Shown here: piece after piece, positions 11,297-21,820 of the stretch
How positions within the stretch are numbered: the first letter of the stretch is position 1
Layout: each line of letters begins with the position of its first letter
Source of the DNA: Chara braunii
Lineage: Eukaryota; Streptophyta; Charophyceae; Charales; Characeae
Length of the DNA stretch: 37,574 nt
Assembly (NCBI GenBank): GCA_003427395.1
Contig: BFEA01000350.1
Coordinates: 799,036 to 836,609, forward strand
Reading direction: 5' to 3'
Made by a program: the position numbers and the translations under genes
Notes under the pieces: model-generated
Seen by the model: only the letters and a program-made list of their open reading frames with translations
Told to the model about the DNA's origin: nothing
The model's database searches: none

Positions 11297-11375
11297 CGAA
11301 TGAACCTACCGCTATAATGTGGAAATATACATTATCATATATGTATGTGAAAGAGGGAGAGAGAGAGAGATAGAG
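11297..11375 (+). repeat. Family B copy, short
   Basis: 'ctcgaatgaacctaccgc...ggaaatatacattatcatatatgtatg' followed by a GA run. Confidence 0.55.
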
Positions 11376-11469
11376 ATGGGTATGCGTGGCATACTGTGGA
11401 TGGGGATCGAGATTGTGTGTTGGGACGATGGACGTACCTGGTGCTTGATGCGACGGCGTGGTCCAAGAT

Positions 11470-11767
11470 CGACCCGTACATCTGGAAAGCTGTTGATGAC
11501 GACAATGGCATTGTAGTTGTAGGCTAGATAAGATTTGCCACTTGTAGACTGGGCGGAAAGCGCCGGATAGGGAGTTCGACATTGGTTTGTGGTTGATGAC
11601 GGTGAAACTATATCAGCATTGTCAATCTTGAACTTGTGCTGTATTCTTACTTGGTGAAACTCGCGTCGCTATTCTGCTTTTGGTTCGAGGTCAAGACTAC
11701 CTTAAACTTATGTAAATGATGCATGATTATTGCTGAAGTTCGCTACAGCTCATCTTCCTTGCGTTTA

Positions 11768-11803
<36 letters not shown>

Positions 11804-11865
11804 TATTATTATTATTATTACTATTATTATTATTATTATTATTATTATTGTCATTATTTTTTTTA
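11470..11865 (+). repeat. Dispersed repeat family D2 copy with TTA microsatellite
   Basis: Shared phrases 'gttgatgacgacaatg', 'gtagactggg', 'agcgccggatagg', 'ttgatgacggtgaaactatatcagcattgtcaa', 'tggtgaaactcgcg' and 'ttcgaggtcaagacta' are followed by a TTA/ATT run at 11768-11865. Related copies lie at 11905 and 15835 (plus strand) and at 23305 and 23880 (minus strand). Confidence 0.8.
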
Positions 11866-11904
11866 TTAATGAAGGGATCATTGTTGCCCTTGCCTAAACG
11901 GGGC

Positions 11905-12230
11905 TACAACAGATCAGCATTGGCCGATATTAGCTTGTACTTCGATGAAGTTGTCGCTGTCATCATCTGCATCGTAGCTATAGGCTAGACAGGATCTGTC
12001 ACCCGTAGTCAGGGCACTGAGAGCCAGATGAGAGTTCGACATTGGTTCTTGGTTGATGATGATGAAACTATATCAATATTGTCACTTTTGAGCTCATGTT
12101 GTATTCTTATTTGGAGAAACTCGTGATGCAAATCTGCTTTTGGGTTCGAGGTCAAGACTATCCGGACTCGTGTGTATGATGCATGTTGATTGCTGAAGTT
12201 CGCTATTGCTCATTATCCTTGCACGAGACA
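11905..12230 (+). repeat. Family D2 copy lacking the long TTA tract
   Basis: Repeats the D2 landmarks in order ('gataggctagacagg', 'ttgatgatgatgaaactatatca', 'gaggtcaagactatccggactcgtg'), then enters unrelated CA-rich DNA. Confidence 0.8.
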
Positions 12231-13120
12231 GACAGACGAAACTAGGGACGGAAAGGCAAAACGAGACAGGAAAAAAAAAAAGTGATATACACTGATACAC
12301 AGTGATATACATTGAGACATAATGTCACATACGCAGATGCACAGACTAAGTGATGCACGCAGATGTATAATCACAGCAGTGCACAGTGGTAACCTATGTT
12401 GTAACACGCAGTGTAAACCCACAGAGATAGTCACCCAGGGCAAAGTGACATACACACACACACACACATACAGTAAAATGCGCATATATATATGTATATA
12501 TGCATGCAGAAGACAGAGAATTGGGAGAAGAAGTAGGAGGAAGACAGCCAGAAAGGGGGAAAACAAACGGAAACAGAGAAGAACAGACAAGAAGCAGACG
12601 AAGCAGACATAACACAGACAGGCACAGACAAGCTGGAAAAAGAGACTTGACAGATATGAGGGTGATGAGGGAGCTCATACCCTGGCTATGGCGGGAGAAG
12701 CCGCAGTAAGCCCACAATTGTCACAAAGTACCAATCTGGTCCGACGAGCCATGAGCCGCCCTGAGTAAAGGTGGGCCTAAGTATCCATTTATGGCCCACG
12801 TGAACACAACAAAACGCCCGCAGACACGGTGCATAGTGCTACACCAGTACACAGTGAAGCAGCGACAGTCACGTTGTGACTCACAGACACAGGGAAAACA
12901 CATGAGGACACTGTGACACACGCACATTGCTCAGTCATACAGACACGAGGCGACAGTGCACAGTGACACTGGTACACAGCGGCACACCCACGAGTATACA
13001 CTGGGACGCACGCAAAGAAAAGACACATACACATAGAGAGTAAGACAGAGAGAGAGAAGAAAATGGAGAAATGAGAGAACGTACCTGTCTTTGCTGCGCA
13101 TCCATTTTTTCAATTATATA
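12231..13120. other. CACAGTG-rich degenerate minisatellite region, no gene
   Basis: Short words such as gatacac, cacagtg and acagacac recur irregularly. ORFs on the minus strand are Cys/Val-rich by composition. A GA-rich stretch spans about 12505-12650. Confidence 0.5.
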
Positions 13121-13695
13121 TTTTATTTTATTTATTTATTTATTTATCTTGCAAAGAACTGAACCGAGATGATACACGTCAGATATGCAAACACTAATCT
13201 CGTCGAGATGCGAGCATAATTACTCGCTCAATACAAGTCCAGAGACTCGTTGATAAAGCAGACTCAGATAATCTTACTCTTGTTGATGAATGTCGCCAAT
13301 CGGATCTGTTTCCGATATCAGAGTATATGCATACATAGATAAAACAGAGATGAGGGGAGAAAAGACTGAGGGGGTGAAAATAAATGACCCACTTCTTCTT
13401 CGGGCTTACCACAATCTCCCCACTCAAGCGACATCAATCTGGTCACAGATTTGACGTGGCATGTTAGCGTTATCTCATCAACACAGCAGCAATGCCGACA
13501 CGGCCAAATCAAGTATGTATCAACAGTCCTGACTTCCTTACGAACGACGACCGCCACGTCAGCAATCCAGATACGTGGCAGCTGCCACGTCAGCACGCTC
13601 TAAAAGATAGGAGCAAGCAACCACCATGCCAACAAGCAGCACGCCGCCGTATCTCACAAGTGTCGGCCAGAAGCCAGCATTCAGCCAGCGTCTCA
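13121..13695. other. No supported gene; contains an 18-bp perfect palindrome
   Basis: ACGTGGCAGCTGCCACGT at 13573-13590 is a perfect palindrome in a stretch where 'gccacgtcagca' recurs on both sides. A TTTA tract lies near 13121-13150. No convincing ORF. Confidence 0.7.
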
Positions 13696-14023
13696 GCATA
13701 GAGCCAGCGTCGTCGTCAAAGTAGAAAGTCAACATTGACGCGACTGAATGAAAGTCAAATGTCGGAGAGTCAGTCCCTATGTACTATTGACTCGGGGTCT
13801 GAGCACAGAAGCTGCCTTCCTCACTCGTCCAGATCACGATCTGTCTCTTATACACATCTAGATGTGTATAAGAGACAGGCATAGAGCCAGCGTCGTCGTC
13901 AAAGTAGAAAGTCAACATTGACGCGACTGAATGAAAGTCAAATGTCGGAGAGTCAGTCCCTATGTACTATTGACTCGGGGTCTGAGCACAGAAGCTGCCT
14001 TCCTCACTCGTCCAGATCACGAT
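13696..14023. other. Library/assembly artefact: Nextera junction between exact 145-bp duplicates
   Basis: 13841-13859 reads CTGTCTCTTATACACATCT and 13860-13878 reads its reverse complement AGATGTGTATAAGAGACAG. Together these are the Tn5 mosaic-end pair left at a Nextera mate-pair circularisation junction. The 145 bp before it (13696-13840) are repeated exactly after it (13879-14023). That is what a read through a circularised 145-bp fragment would give: fragment end, adapter, fragment start. The true locus is probably a single copy, about 183 bp shorter. Confidence 0.95.
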
Positions 14024-14239
14024 GCAGACGAGGGCTCAGATTATACTGAAACCGAATCTTCTTTGGCCTCGATGCTGCCTGGGTACCTGCACATCTCGAG
14101 TGAGTGTATCTGACTAAGGGCATGTGCATGGTACCTTTGACTTTACAGTGAACTTTGACCTTAGAGTTTCCATCTGCAGAGTTCGGTCTCACAGCCGGAC
14201 GCAGTAGTCTGGGCCTGGGCAGTGCCTAGTCACACAACC

Positions 14240-14453
14240 CAATGCAGAACAGTGAGTTCTGCGTGGCCTGGGGCGGGTCTGGGTCCCATACAGACCTTCA
14301 TGCACACGAATTACTGCACTTTGACTGCTTAGGCTTCAGTAAGACTTTGCAGATTGGATTTTTGTGCTTCGTTCACATTCATGTTCATTGCATATTTTTA
14401 TTATTATTATTTTCGTTATTATTATTGCTATTATTATTATTATTATTATTATT
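14240..14453 (+). repeat. Family D1 3' part with TTA microsatellite
   Basis: 'gtgcttcgttcacattcatgttcattgcat' precedes an ATT run at 14396-14453, as in the copy ending near 17532. Confidence 0.65.
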
Positions 14454-14539
14454 ACCTACACAATAGGTGAAGCACATGAGGCATCCGTGAGTTGGGGGGA
14501 CGAGTGTGTGAAGGGAGAGAAGGACATACTTGGTAGAGA

Positions 14540-14900
14540 AGAGATTGACGTTGATGTTGACATCGGCTACTCGCTGAACGCCGAGTTGTCTGGTTGTTTT
14601 CATACTGTAGTTGTAAGGATAGACTGTGGAATAGATAGGGCGCTTGACGCCATTCAGAAGAGAGAGCTACACTAGGTTGTGTTGTTGGTGCTGTCCGATT
14701 GGGCTCGGACATTGACTCCCTATTCTACTGTTTCGTTCTCAGAAGGAAGGTTACCCAGGTCCATTATGATCTGCTTTTGCTTTGATTACTCAGACTACAG
14801 TGTGATTATGCGATAGATATTCTGTGCATCGTCCATATTGCAATCAGACTGGTCTCATTCACACTTTGCATGCGTGTAAACAGCGACACAGTGAACTAGC
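14540..14900 (+). repeat. Family D1 copy
   Basis: 'actgtagttgtaaggatagactg', 'gcgcttgacgccattcagaagag', 'gtccgattgggctcggacattgactcc' and 'tactcagactacagtgtgattatgcg' match the copy at 17150 in order. It continues into 'cagactggtctcattcacac...gtgtaaacagcg', which in other copies follows the TTA tract. This copy therefore lacks the tract. Confidence 0.75.
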
Positions 14901-15735
14901 GACATGCGCTGACACCGTACTCAAAGATATCGCAACCAGATGAGAGCTTTCTTGCAATTGGCTATGGTGACTGTGCGCCCAAACACCTCACTGTTCACAC
15001 TCTGGATCACCCTGGATGTCCCACGCACATCGCTCTGAACACTCACACAGTACACACACACTGCACCCTATACTAAGCTATGGCAGCTATAGCTGCCGCT
15101 ACCTATCGCTATGGCTACCCTGCTTCACTCTCGTCCACTTCGTCTTCGGGCCTCCAGCAGACCTCCTTGCACAATACGCTAAGGCAGCGTTTCCGCATGG
15201 CTTCCGCATGAACGAAAGAAAGGCAAGGCGCAACCTCTTGATTTATACTTCTGTGATGCGTTGGTCTGCCCTGTAACCCCTGGCCCATGGTACATACAGT
15301 CCCAGACGGTACTTGCTTGACTGGACTGGACTGGGTGGACTGAGACTGCTGACTGTACGAGGTGGGCTGCCACCACTTGACCACTTGCCTCTGCCTAACG
15401 AAGGCTGACTCCGAAAGGCCGCTTCTAGAAACTTCTATCTTGGCCTCTCGGTACTGTAGCAGCTACAACTTTGCCTTTCAGGTAAGTAACAACTACGACC
15501 TTGAACCTTCAGATAGTCTACAGCTACGACCTCTGAACTGTCTAAACTCCTACCCGACAGGTTTACAGTTCGAATCCCTTCTACCCTGTGACCTACGAAA
15601 TCCTACCTACCACTGGCGGTCCTACAGGTTGCAGGTTCAAATCTACGGGTTGACACAGTTACCGTACACAGGTAAGGTAGGGAACTAGGGATCGATCCCT
15701 GGGATCTGCATCAGCTACTGAGAAGAGGTGAATAC
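14901..15735. other. No supported gene
   Basis: Continuation of D1-type flank ('ctgttcacactctggatcaccctgga', similar to 23170-23215), then unassigned DNA. ORFs at 15016-15276 and 15362-15688 have no recognisable domain. Confidence 0.5.
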
Positions 15736-15756
15736 CATTTCATTATTATTATAATA

Positions 15757-15792
<36 letters not shown>
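15736..15792. repeat. TTA microsatellite
   Basis: About nineteen TTA units with two irregularities, followed by 'tttgcacagtaggtggagtacatg', similar to the flank after 14453. Confidence 0.9.
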
Positions 15793-15834
15793 ATTATTTG
15801 CACAGTAGGTGGAGTACATGTGTCATCTGTCTGT

Positions 15835-16250
15835 AAAGGATCGAGGTAGTGAGGGAAGCGAGAGACTTACCCGGTGCCTAAAGCAGGCGGCATTGGCCGC
15901 TGCCTGCTCGTATTGCGAGAGAACATGCTGCCGTCATCTTCAACATTGCAACATAGGCTAAGATAGAACCTGCCATCTGTAGTCTGGGTGCCAAGCGCCG
16001 GATAGGACACCAACTCTAGTTCTTCGTTGATGATGATGATGGGACAATTACAGCATTGTCAATTATGAACTATTGGTATGTTATTATTTGGTGAATCTCG
16101 TGTTACAATCCTGCTGTATGTTCGAGGTCAAGACTATTTGGACTCATGTGCGTGATGCTGCTTGTTTTCTGAGTTTCGTTATTACTCATCTTCCCTGCAT
16201 TTTGTTTTTATTTATTTATTATTATTATCAAATTCGTTCTCGTTCACACT
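15835..16250 (+). repeat. Family D2 copy
   Basis: D2 landmarks in order ('ccatctgtagtctggg', 'aagcgccggataggac', 'gttgatgatgatgatgggac', 'attatttggtgaatctcgtg', 'gttcgaggtcaagactatttgg') end in a TTTA/TTA run at about 16211-16236. Confidence 0.8.
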
Positions 16251-16263
16251 TTTCATGTATGTA

Positions 16264-16340
16264 AACAGCAGCGCAGCAAGCCTCGTTCCGCCCTAAGTGA
16301 AGGCGGACCAGACATATGACCGCCCTAAGTGAAGGCTGGT
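16264..16340. repeat. Two copies of the CCCTAAGTGAAGG motif in small hairpins
   Basis: 'ccgccctaagtgaaggcgg' near 16290 and 'ccgccctaagtgaaggctgg' near 16320 contain the core motif of the 1-2400 array, here framed by CCGCC/GGCGG arms. Confidence 0.75.
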
Positions 16341-16700
16341 CAGAATATCCGCGAACAAGCTTTTCGTTCAACATTTTGTAAAAAGGGTATCCGACAGACA
16401 CAGTACGCCAACTGGATTGGTTTGCGTCATGAAAGCCGGACTCCCGCGAAAAGTAGTTGAGCCCAGGGCCTCGGTTGGTTGAGCCCTGGGCACAGGCCAG
16501 ACAAGGCCAACACATCACACCCGGGACGATGACCAATCAGAAAGCAGCAGTAATGTAGTAGAGGCCGAGCGTACCAATAGGATATCGGGAAGGGTTTGCA
16601 GCTGAACGGTAGCCCGGGCATAAGGGGCGCAACTGTACTTCTTGGGCCTGGTTGTAGGTACGGAGACCCAGGCGCAGGCTCAAGGCAGGCCACGCACCCG
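16341..16700. other. No supported gene
   Basis: GC-richer unassigned DNA. ORFs in this stretch on both strands run into the repeat that follows and have no recognisable domain. Confidence 0.5.
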
Positions 16701-16873
16701 CATGCGGACATACAGTCTACACAGACTACCTACACACATGCGGACACGCAGTCTATACGGACTACCAATAAGCATGCGGACACACAGTCTACACGGACTA
16801 CCCACACGCATGCGGACACGCAGTCTATACGGACTACCCACAAGCATGCGGGTACACAGTCTACGCGAACTAC
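16701..16873. repeat. 36-bp minisatellite, five units
   Basis: Units start with CATGCGGAC or a close variant at 16701, 16737, 16773, 16809 and 16845, exactly 36 bp apart. Each contains AGTC(N)6GACT, a small inverted repeat. Because 36 is divisible by three, several frames stay open with 12-residue repeats. There are no spacers, so it is not a CRISPR array. Confidence 0.95.
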
Positions 16874-16900
16874 ACTGTCACAGTAGGATACTGTGACAGT
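16874..16900. repeat. Perfect 12-bp hairpin, 3-nt loop
   Basis: ACTGTCACAGTA, then GGA, then TACTGTGACAGT, directly after the 36-bp array. Confidence 0.95.
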
Positions 16901-17035
16901 CACACATACTGTGACACGGTCACACAGCAGGACACGGTGACAGTCATACATACTGTGACACAGTCACACAGTAGGATATTATGACAAGTCCCACATACTG
17001 TGACACAGTCACGCAGCAGGACACTTACACGAAGT
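16901..17035. repeat. 44-45-bp degenerate repeat units
   Basis: The phrase catactgtgacac recurs at 16905, 16949 and 16994, with gtcacacagcaggacac between. Units are rich in the inverted pair TGTGAC/GTCACA. Confidence 0.8.
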
Positions 17036-17099
17036 CCTACACGGATACCGTGGCACGATCGGTCACGACCACGCGGATATTTACAGTGGACGCAGACAA

Positions 17100-17532
17100 G
17101 TGACAAACACGGTAAAAGGTGAAAGGCGATGCGTGGGATAACAAGGGAGAATGCGGGTAGAGAAAGAAATCAGCATTGGAATTGACGTCATCACACGCTG
17201 GTCGTCAAGTTGTCTGATGCTTCCATGCTGTAGTTGTAGACTAGGCCGTAGAGAAGATAGGACGCCAGGCGCCATTCAAAGAGTGAGAACTACATTGCGT
17301 ATACTATTGGTGTGGCCGATTGAGCTTGGACATCGACTCACGATTCTGTAGTATCGTTCTTTAAAGGGATGGCTACTTTGTTCCATTATGCTATCTACTC
17401 TTACTTTGGCTACTTGGACTGACCGTGTGATTCTGCGAGGAGGATTTCAGTACTTCGTTTACATTCATGTCCCTAGCAACTAATTATTATTATTATTATT
17501 ATTATTGTCATTATTATTATTATTATTATTAG
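17100..17532 (+). repeat. Family D1 copy with TTA microsatellite
   Basis: 'ctgtagttgtagactagg', 'aggcgccattcaaagagtgag', 'gtgtggccgattgagcttggacatcgactc' and 'cttggactgaccgtgtgattctgcg' are followed by a TTA run (about 17481-17532) and then 'agcagattcgtttcattcac'. Confidence 0.8.
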
Positions 17533-17689
17533 CAGATTCGTTTCATTCACCCTTCTCCTACATGAGAACAGCAACATACGGGGACTGTGGTACAACAGTG
17601 ACACAAAGAGAAGGAGACATACGTACATCAAGGGAAGCAAAGAGAGAGAGAAGGAAGAGACTGTAGGTAGAGTTGTAGTGTGAAGTAGG

Positions 17690-17902
17690 TTGGGGCATTG
17701 GAGTTGACATGGGCCTGAGGACTTGAGTTTTGGCTCACTAGTTCATTGTATTGCTCTGTTCGACTGAATGCACAGAGCTATGATACTTGTTGCTTGTATA
17801 CAATTATTCAGACGTCTGTGTGATCTCGCAACCCGGGTTTTGATATCATTCGTTTTCATAATCCTTGATATTATTATTATTATTATTATTATTTTATTAA
17901 TA

Positions 17903-17946
<44 letters not shown>

Positions 17947-17975
17947 GTTATTATTATGATTATTATTGTTATTAT
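17690..17975 (+). repeat. Family D1 copy with long TTA microsatellite
   Basis: 'ggcattggagttgacatggg', 'gttcattgtattgctctgttcg' and 'ttcagacgtctgtgtgatctcgcaac' lead into a TTA run at about 17866-17975. Confidence 0.7.
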
Positions 17976-18427
17976 TTATATCGTTTGAGATCTCATACTA
18001 GAATAGGAATCAGAGTTGGGAAAAAGGGGTGCGAGGCAACAGAGCGAGGGAGGGGCGCCAACAAGTATGACAGCTCTTACCTCCTTCATCCTCCTCCGCT
18101 TTCCTATGCCTAAACCCCACGTAAGCACATAACCATCTTCAAGCAACATGAGTGAAAATAGTATTTTCAAATGCCTTACTGAGATCATGACTCATGCGCA
18201 AAGGACTTCCATTCCATATTTGATCCATGTAACAGGGCGATTGCGGGAGCTCTGCCGGAGTTAAGGCGGAACTCTGGAGGCAGGGAACGACGAGGTACGT
18301 TACTTTGACCCAATTGCTGTTTTAGAACATACAGGCTACCATCCGTAACGATGCTCATAAGGGTTAGGAATTCAGGATCGATAAACTCTTCAAAGGTTAA
18401 GGGGTGGACAAAGGTCTTGGATTACGG
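17976..18427. other. No supported gene
   Basis: Unassigned DNA between the TTA run and the inverted LTR-like segment. It carries no sequence like the primer-binding site at 30669, so the LTR copy that follows is not a 5' LTR. Confidence 0.55.
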
Positions 18428-20110
18428 TGTCGCGCGCGGCTGTCTCATACCCAGACGTAAAGTAATATTTTTGTTGTCGGACCTCACGGTCGTATCACGC
18501 AGGAGTTTTAATTGAGTTTCAGCCACAAACCAACTCCGACCGTGCGTGCGTGCTATACCTCTCGCGACTCCCTACGACAGGTTAGGGATCCTGCGAGGTA
18601 CAACATTACCTCCACCTGCGGGAGTTGTCACCATCCATTAGGTGGGCGTATCCCTGCTGAGCTACTGACCCACATGCGAAGGCTTTTACATGCAATCGCA
18701 AAGGTAGGCCAGCCGAGGGCGTTTTCTCGATCGCCGTAGCATAAGCATACGTGTGGTTGAACGCCTAAGACTGACCCGTATACTTGTCGGGCATCGGGGC
18801 GCTGATCACCCGGACCGACTTACAAATCATGTCGACTCGACTGACGAATGTTCGCGCATACTATGTTTTGAATATAAATAGTTTCTATAGGTATGACTCA
18901 TACCGTATCCCATTTTCTAAGCAGGATCCTTCTCAGTACGTAAATCATCATGGGTTGCGCATAAGACACATACCCATCCTACCTAGTGATTAAGTCCATT
19001 AGACATATCTGTTTTTGAAAACTCTTTAACCATAGCATACATACATATGAAGTGAGATAAGGTTGAGTAATTAGGCGAGGAGATGTCACATCAACACAAC
19101 ACATTAACAAGAACAGTCTGAGTTTATCCAAGAAAACATAAGTCATTGACCTTTCAAACGATGTAGATGAAATAAACATGAAATGAATAAGGCTCGTAGC
19201 CTTAGCATTATTCCTAATCTTCCTAACAATCAGGAAACACAAGGTCGGGTACTCAAACCAAGTGTAGAAATCGCGCATCGACAAGATGTCTGGATCAAGG
19301 TCCAGGATAGCATAAGTCTCTCATGGGTTGCAGTGAATAGCATGTGGCTGGTCGTATTACTGACCTGCAGACAAGAGTCAATCACATTACACAGTCCTAG
19401 CAGAGTCAACCATTCATTCACTTTCACACACATTACACTTACGCTTGCAATCCTTTTAACCAGAGATTCCCCTTTCGACTTAGTCATTCAAGGACCTCTT
19501 TTGACCAAACACAGACCCTTTAGACAAATGACCCGAAACAGAAATGTCATTTAGTGCAAAGGTTGATGCAAAGTGTAGGTGTAGAGGTGAGTGAAGGTTA
19601 AGTTGGATAACCAACCTGTTACCATATGGCAACAACATGTAGTCTTGCATTGACTCATAACGAGTCTCCTTGATAAAGATGACCTGCAATCACACACAGG
19701 TCACATGGTCTCAATACCTCGCTAACTATCGCTCTACACGAAGTTCAACGATGTGAACTTCAATTTATTGGTGGACTATAATATAGTCCGATCAAATGTA
19801 AGTATGAAGTAAGAAGACTCCGACAGAAGTCTTCATCTCATACTTACTCAAGCAGTAGGATAACTCAGACATGAGTATCCTACCACTTGTTTTAGTCTAA
19901 CTGGCTCAGACTTAGACAAACCATGGGATGACCCGCACAGGAGTACCCCATCTTCAGTCTGTCAATCTAATTATCTAAGATATGTACATACGTAGACATG
20001 AGTAATAGGATGTTCCTCACCCTGGAGCCTTATCCTGTCACCCGTCCTACATCCATACATCAATCTATCTGCACTCACACTTGCTCTAGGCCAGCGTGCA
20101 CGAACCCAGG
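18428..20110 (-). mobile_element. Inverted LTR-like segment related to 28440-30666
   Basis: The reverse complement of 18428-18800 aligns in order with 30280-30666. Shared landmarks include 'atacgggtcagtctta', 'ctacggcgatc', 'aaaacgccctcgg', 'ggtaggccagc', 'cctccacctgcggga', 'actccgaccgtgc', 'ctcctgcgtga' and 'acgaccgtgaggtcc'. The terminal TG at 18428 corresponds to the CA at 30665-30666. Farther in, similarity weakens, but a hairpin array (19740-20040) sits where the other copy has its 161-bp hairpin array. No primer-binding site adjoins 18428, so it is a solo or 3' LTR on the minus strand. The far boundary (about 20110) is an estimate. ORFs inside are not convincing. Confidence 0.65.
19740..20040. 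repeat. Series of hairpins in the inverted LTR
   Basis: Consecutive inverted repeats: 8-bp stem GAAGTTCA/TGAACTTC (19740-19761); GGACTATA-A-TATAGTCC (19773-19789); 10-bp GTAAGTATGA/TCATACTTAC (19798-19847) enclosing GAAGACT/AGTCTTC; GTAGGATA/TATCCTAC (19855-19883); and a weaker pair ending 'cttatcctgtcac' near 20040. Confidence 0.85.
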
Positions 20111-20199
20111 CAGTGGCTCTAGCTAGGTATGGGGTTCACATGCACATGTCTGATTGTGTCAGCAATCAGAGCAGAACAAATGGTGTAGGCAATGAAGTA

Positions 20200-20254
20200 A
20201 AAACAAATAATAATAATAAATACTAATAATATAATAATAATAATAATAATAATA

Positions 20255-20291
<37 letters not shown>

Positions 20292-20560
20292 TAATATAAT
20301 AATAATAATAATAATAATAACAATAACAATAATAATAATAATAATGCAAGTTATATGAGTGAGTGCGATACACAGAGGACTAATTTGCAATTAATCATGC
20401 AGAAGTCCAAATAGTCATGTAACTAGCAGAGAGCGGAAATGTACCAAGGTTCCCTCCTCAGGCCATAATAATGCATTATACAATGAACCTGTGAGCCGAT
20501 ATTCAAACCCTCAGTCCACATTAATGTAGTATCCAATGTCACTTTTCTCTGTCAGGCGGC
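20200..20560 (-). repeat. Family D1 copy, minus strand, with AAT microsatellite
   Basis: AAT run at about 20205-20344, followed by 'gcaagttatatgagtg', 'cagaagtccaaatagtcatg', 'gagccgatattcaaaccct' and 'gtagtatccaatgtcac'. This matches 21854-22050 and 22458-22650 in order and is the reverse of the plus-strand D1 landmarks. Confidence 0.8.
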
Positions 20561-21034
20561 CAACCTACACTGCATGCCTATTTTACTGTTGCCGCATCCA
20601 TGCAACATGCTTACTTATTTTTTGGAGACCAATGTACATGACGTCAATACTAATGCCGACCTCACACGAACACGAGGTACGTACTTTGTCTCCCCTCACT
20701 GCCCTTGTCTATTCGTTTGTCGGTGTTTGTTTGTCTGTTTGTTGCTGTCTGTCGGTCTGTGCCCCTTTATCTGTTTGTATGCAGGTACCCAGATAGTATT
20801 AGAACCAAGCGGAAGTCACACTGTACACAGTCCAGGCCCTTAGCAAAGGTCAAACTGTATGACTGTGGGTAGGGGACCCGGGACCATTCATCCTTGTCTG
20901 TTGCATAAGGCTGGGTCTCTGGGTGGTCAACGTTCAGTTTTGTCCTGCTGTCTTGACGCCGGCTCAACGCTGGTTGGACGCTGGCTGTGCGTCGGTGCTG
21001 TGGACGACGATGCAGGACTGTGGCACCATGCTGG
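20561..21034. other. No supported gene; GTTTGTCTG-rich stretch
   Basis: Contains a TGTTTGTCTGTTTG-type low-complexity stretch at about 20705-20785, then GC-richer DNA grading into the 31-bp array. Confidence 0.5.
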
Positions 21035-21640
21035 CCCGACGATGTTTATACTGAGCGCCAACCTTTGCTGATGTGGCGCAGGTCGTCTGCCGACCTTGCT
21101 GACGTGGCGCAGGCCACTTGTCTGCATTGTTGCTGTGGCACAAACCATTTGTCCGCCGTGCTGATGTGGTGCTGCTGCCACTCTCCTGCTGACGCGACAC
21201 TGACCACGCTGTTTGCATGCCGATGCGGCGCATGCCACTTCCCTACATTGTTGCTGTGGTGCAGGGCAACTGTCTGCATTGCTACTGTGACGCATGCCAC
21301 TTGCCTACAATGCTGATGTGGTGCTGCCACCTATCTCTACTGTTGACGTGGCATTGGCCACGCTGTCTACAATGTTGATGTGGCGTTGCCGCCTGTTTAT
21401 TGTGTTGCTGTGGCACAGGCCACCTGCCTATAGCGCTGACACAAGTCATCAGTTTACCTTGCTGATCTGGCGCCGGCCATCTGTCTGCAGTGATAATGTG
21501 GCGTCGGCCATCAGTCTGGAATGCTGATGTGGCACCGGTCATCCATCTCTGCTGCTGTGGCACTGCCGCCGGTTTACATTGATGATGTGGCGTATGCCAC
21601 CTGTCTCTACCATCGATATGGCATTGGCCACGCTGTCTAC
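21035..21640. repeat. 31-bp minisatellite, about 19 units
   Basis: Units of the type TTGCTGATGTGGCGCAGGCC plus about 11 bp begin at 21065, 21096, 21127, 21158, 21186, 21217, 21248, 21279, 21310, 21341 and 21372. Spacing is 31 bp except one 28-bp unit. Most units carry the inverted pair GTGGC/GCCAC. Since 31 is not divisible by three, a 31-residue periodicity appears in ORFs on both strands (20927-21563 minus, 20987-21527 plus). Those are by-products. Confidence 0.93.
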
Positions 21641-21781
21641 TTCCCCTCCACTCTCTTTCCGTTTACGGGTAGCGAGACGTTGCCTCAGATATCATTTTCA
21701 CCGTTACCGGAGACAATGTGCAGAGTTGAGCCTACCTGTACTACGACATCTGACGAGTATCTCTGGGTTTTAGTTCATTAC

Positions 21782-21820
<39 letters not shown>

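Noticed and set aside
13841-13878. Insertion-sequence or Tn5-like terminal inverted repeats
   Set aside because: The two mosaic ends are adjacent with nothing between, match the commercial Nextera adapter exactly, and are flanked by a duplicated fragment rather than a 9-bp target duplication.
16701-16873. CRISPR-like 36-bp repeats
   Set aside because: The 36-bp units abut one another with no unique spacers, the host is eukaryotic, and no cas-like gene is present. It is a minisatellite.
16596-16886. ORF with 12-residue repeats as a repeat protein
   Set aside because: The repeat is open in several frames because its period is divisible by three; no flanking coding sequence or conserved start.
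20927-21563. ORFs with His/Gln/Cys repeats on the minus strand
   Set aside because: All lie in the 31-bp minisatellite and reflect its 93-bp coding period.
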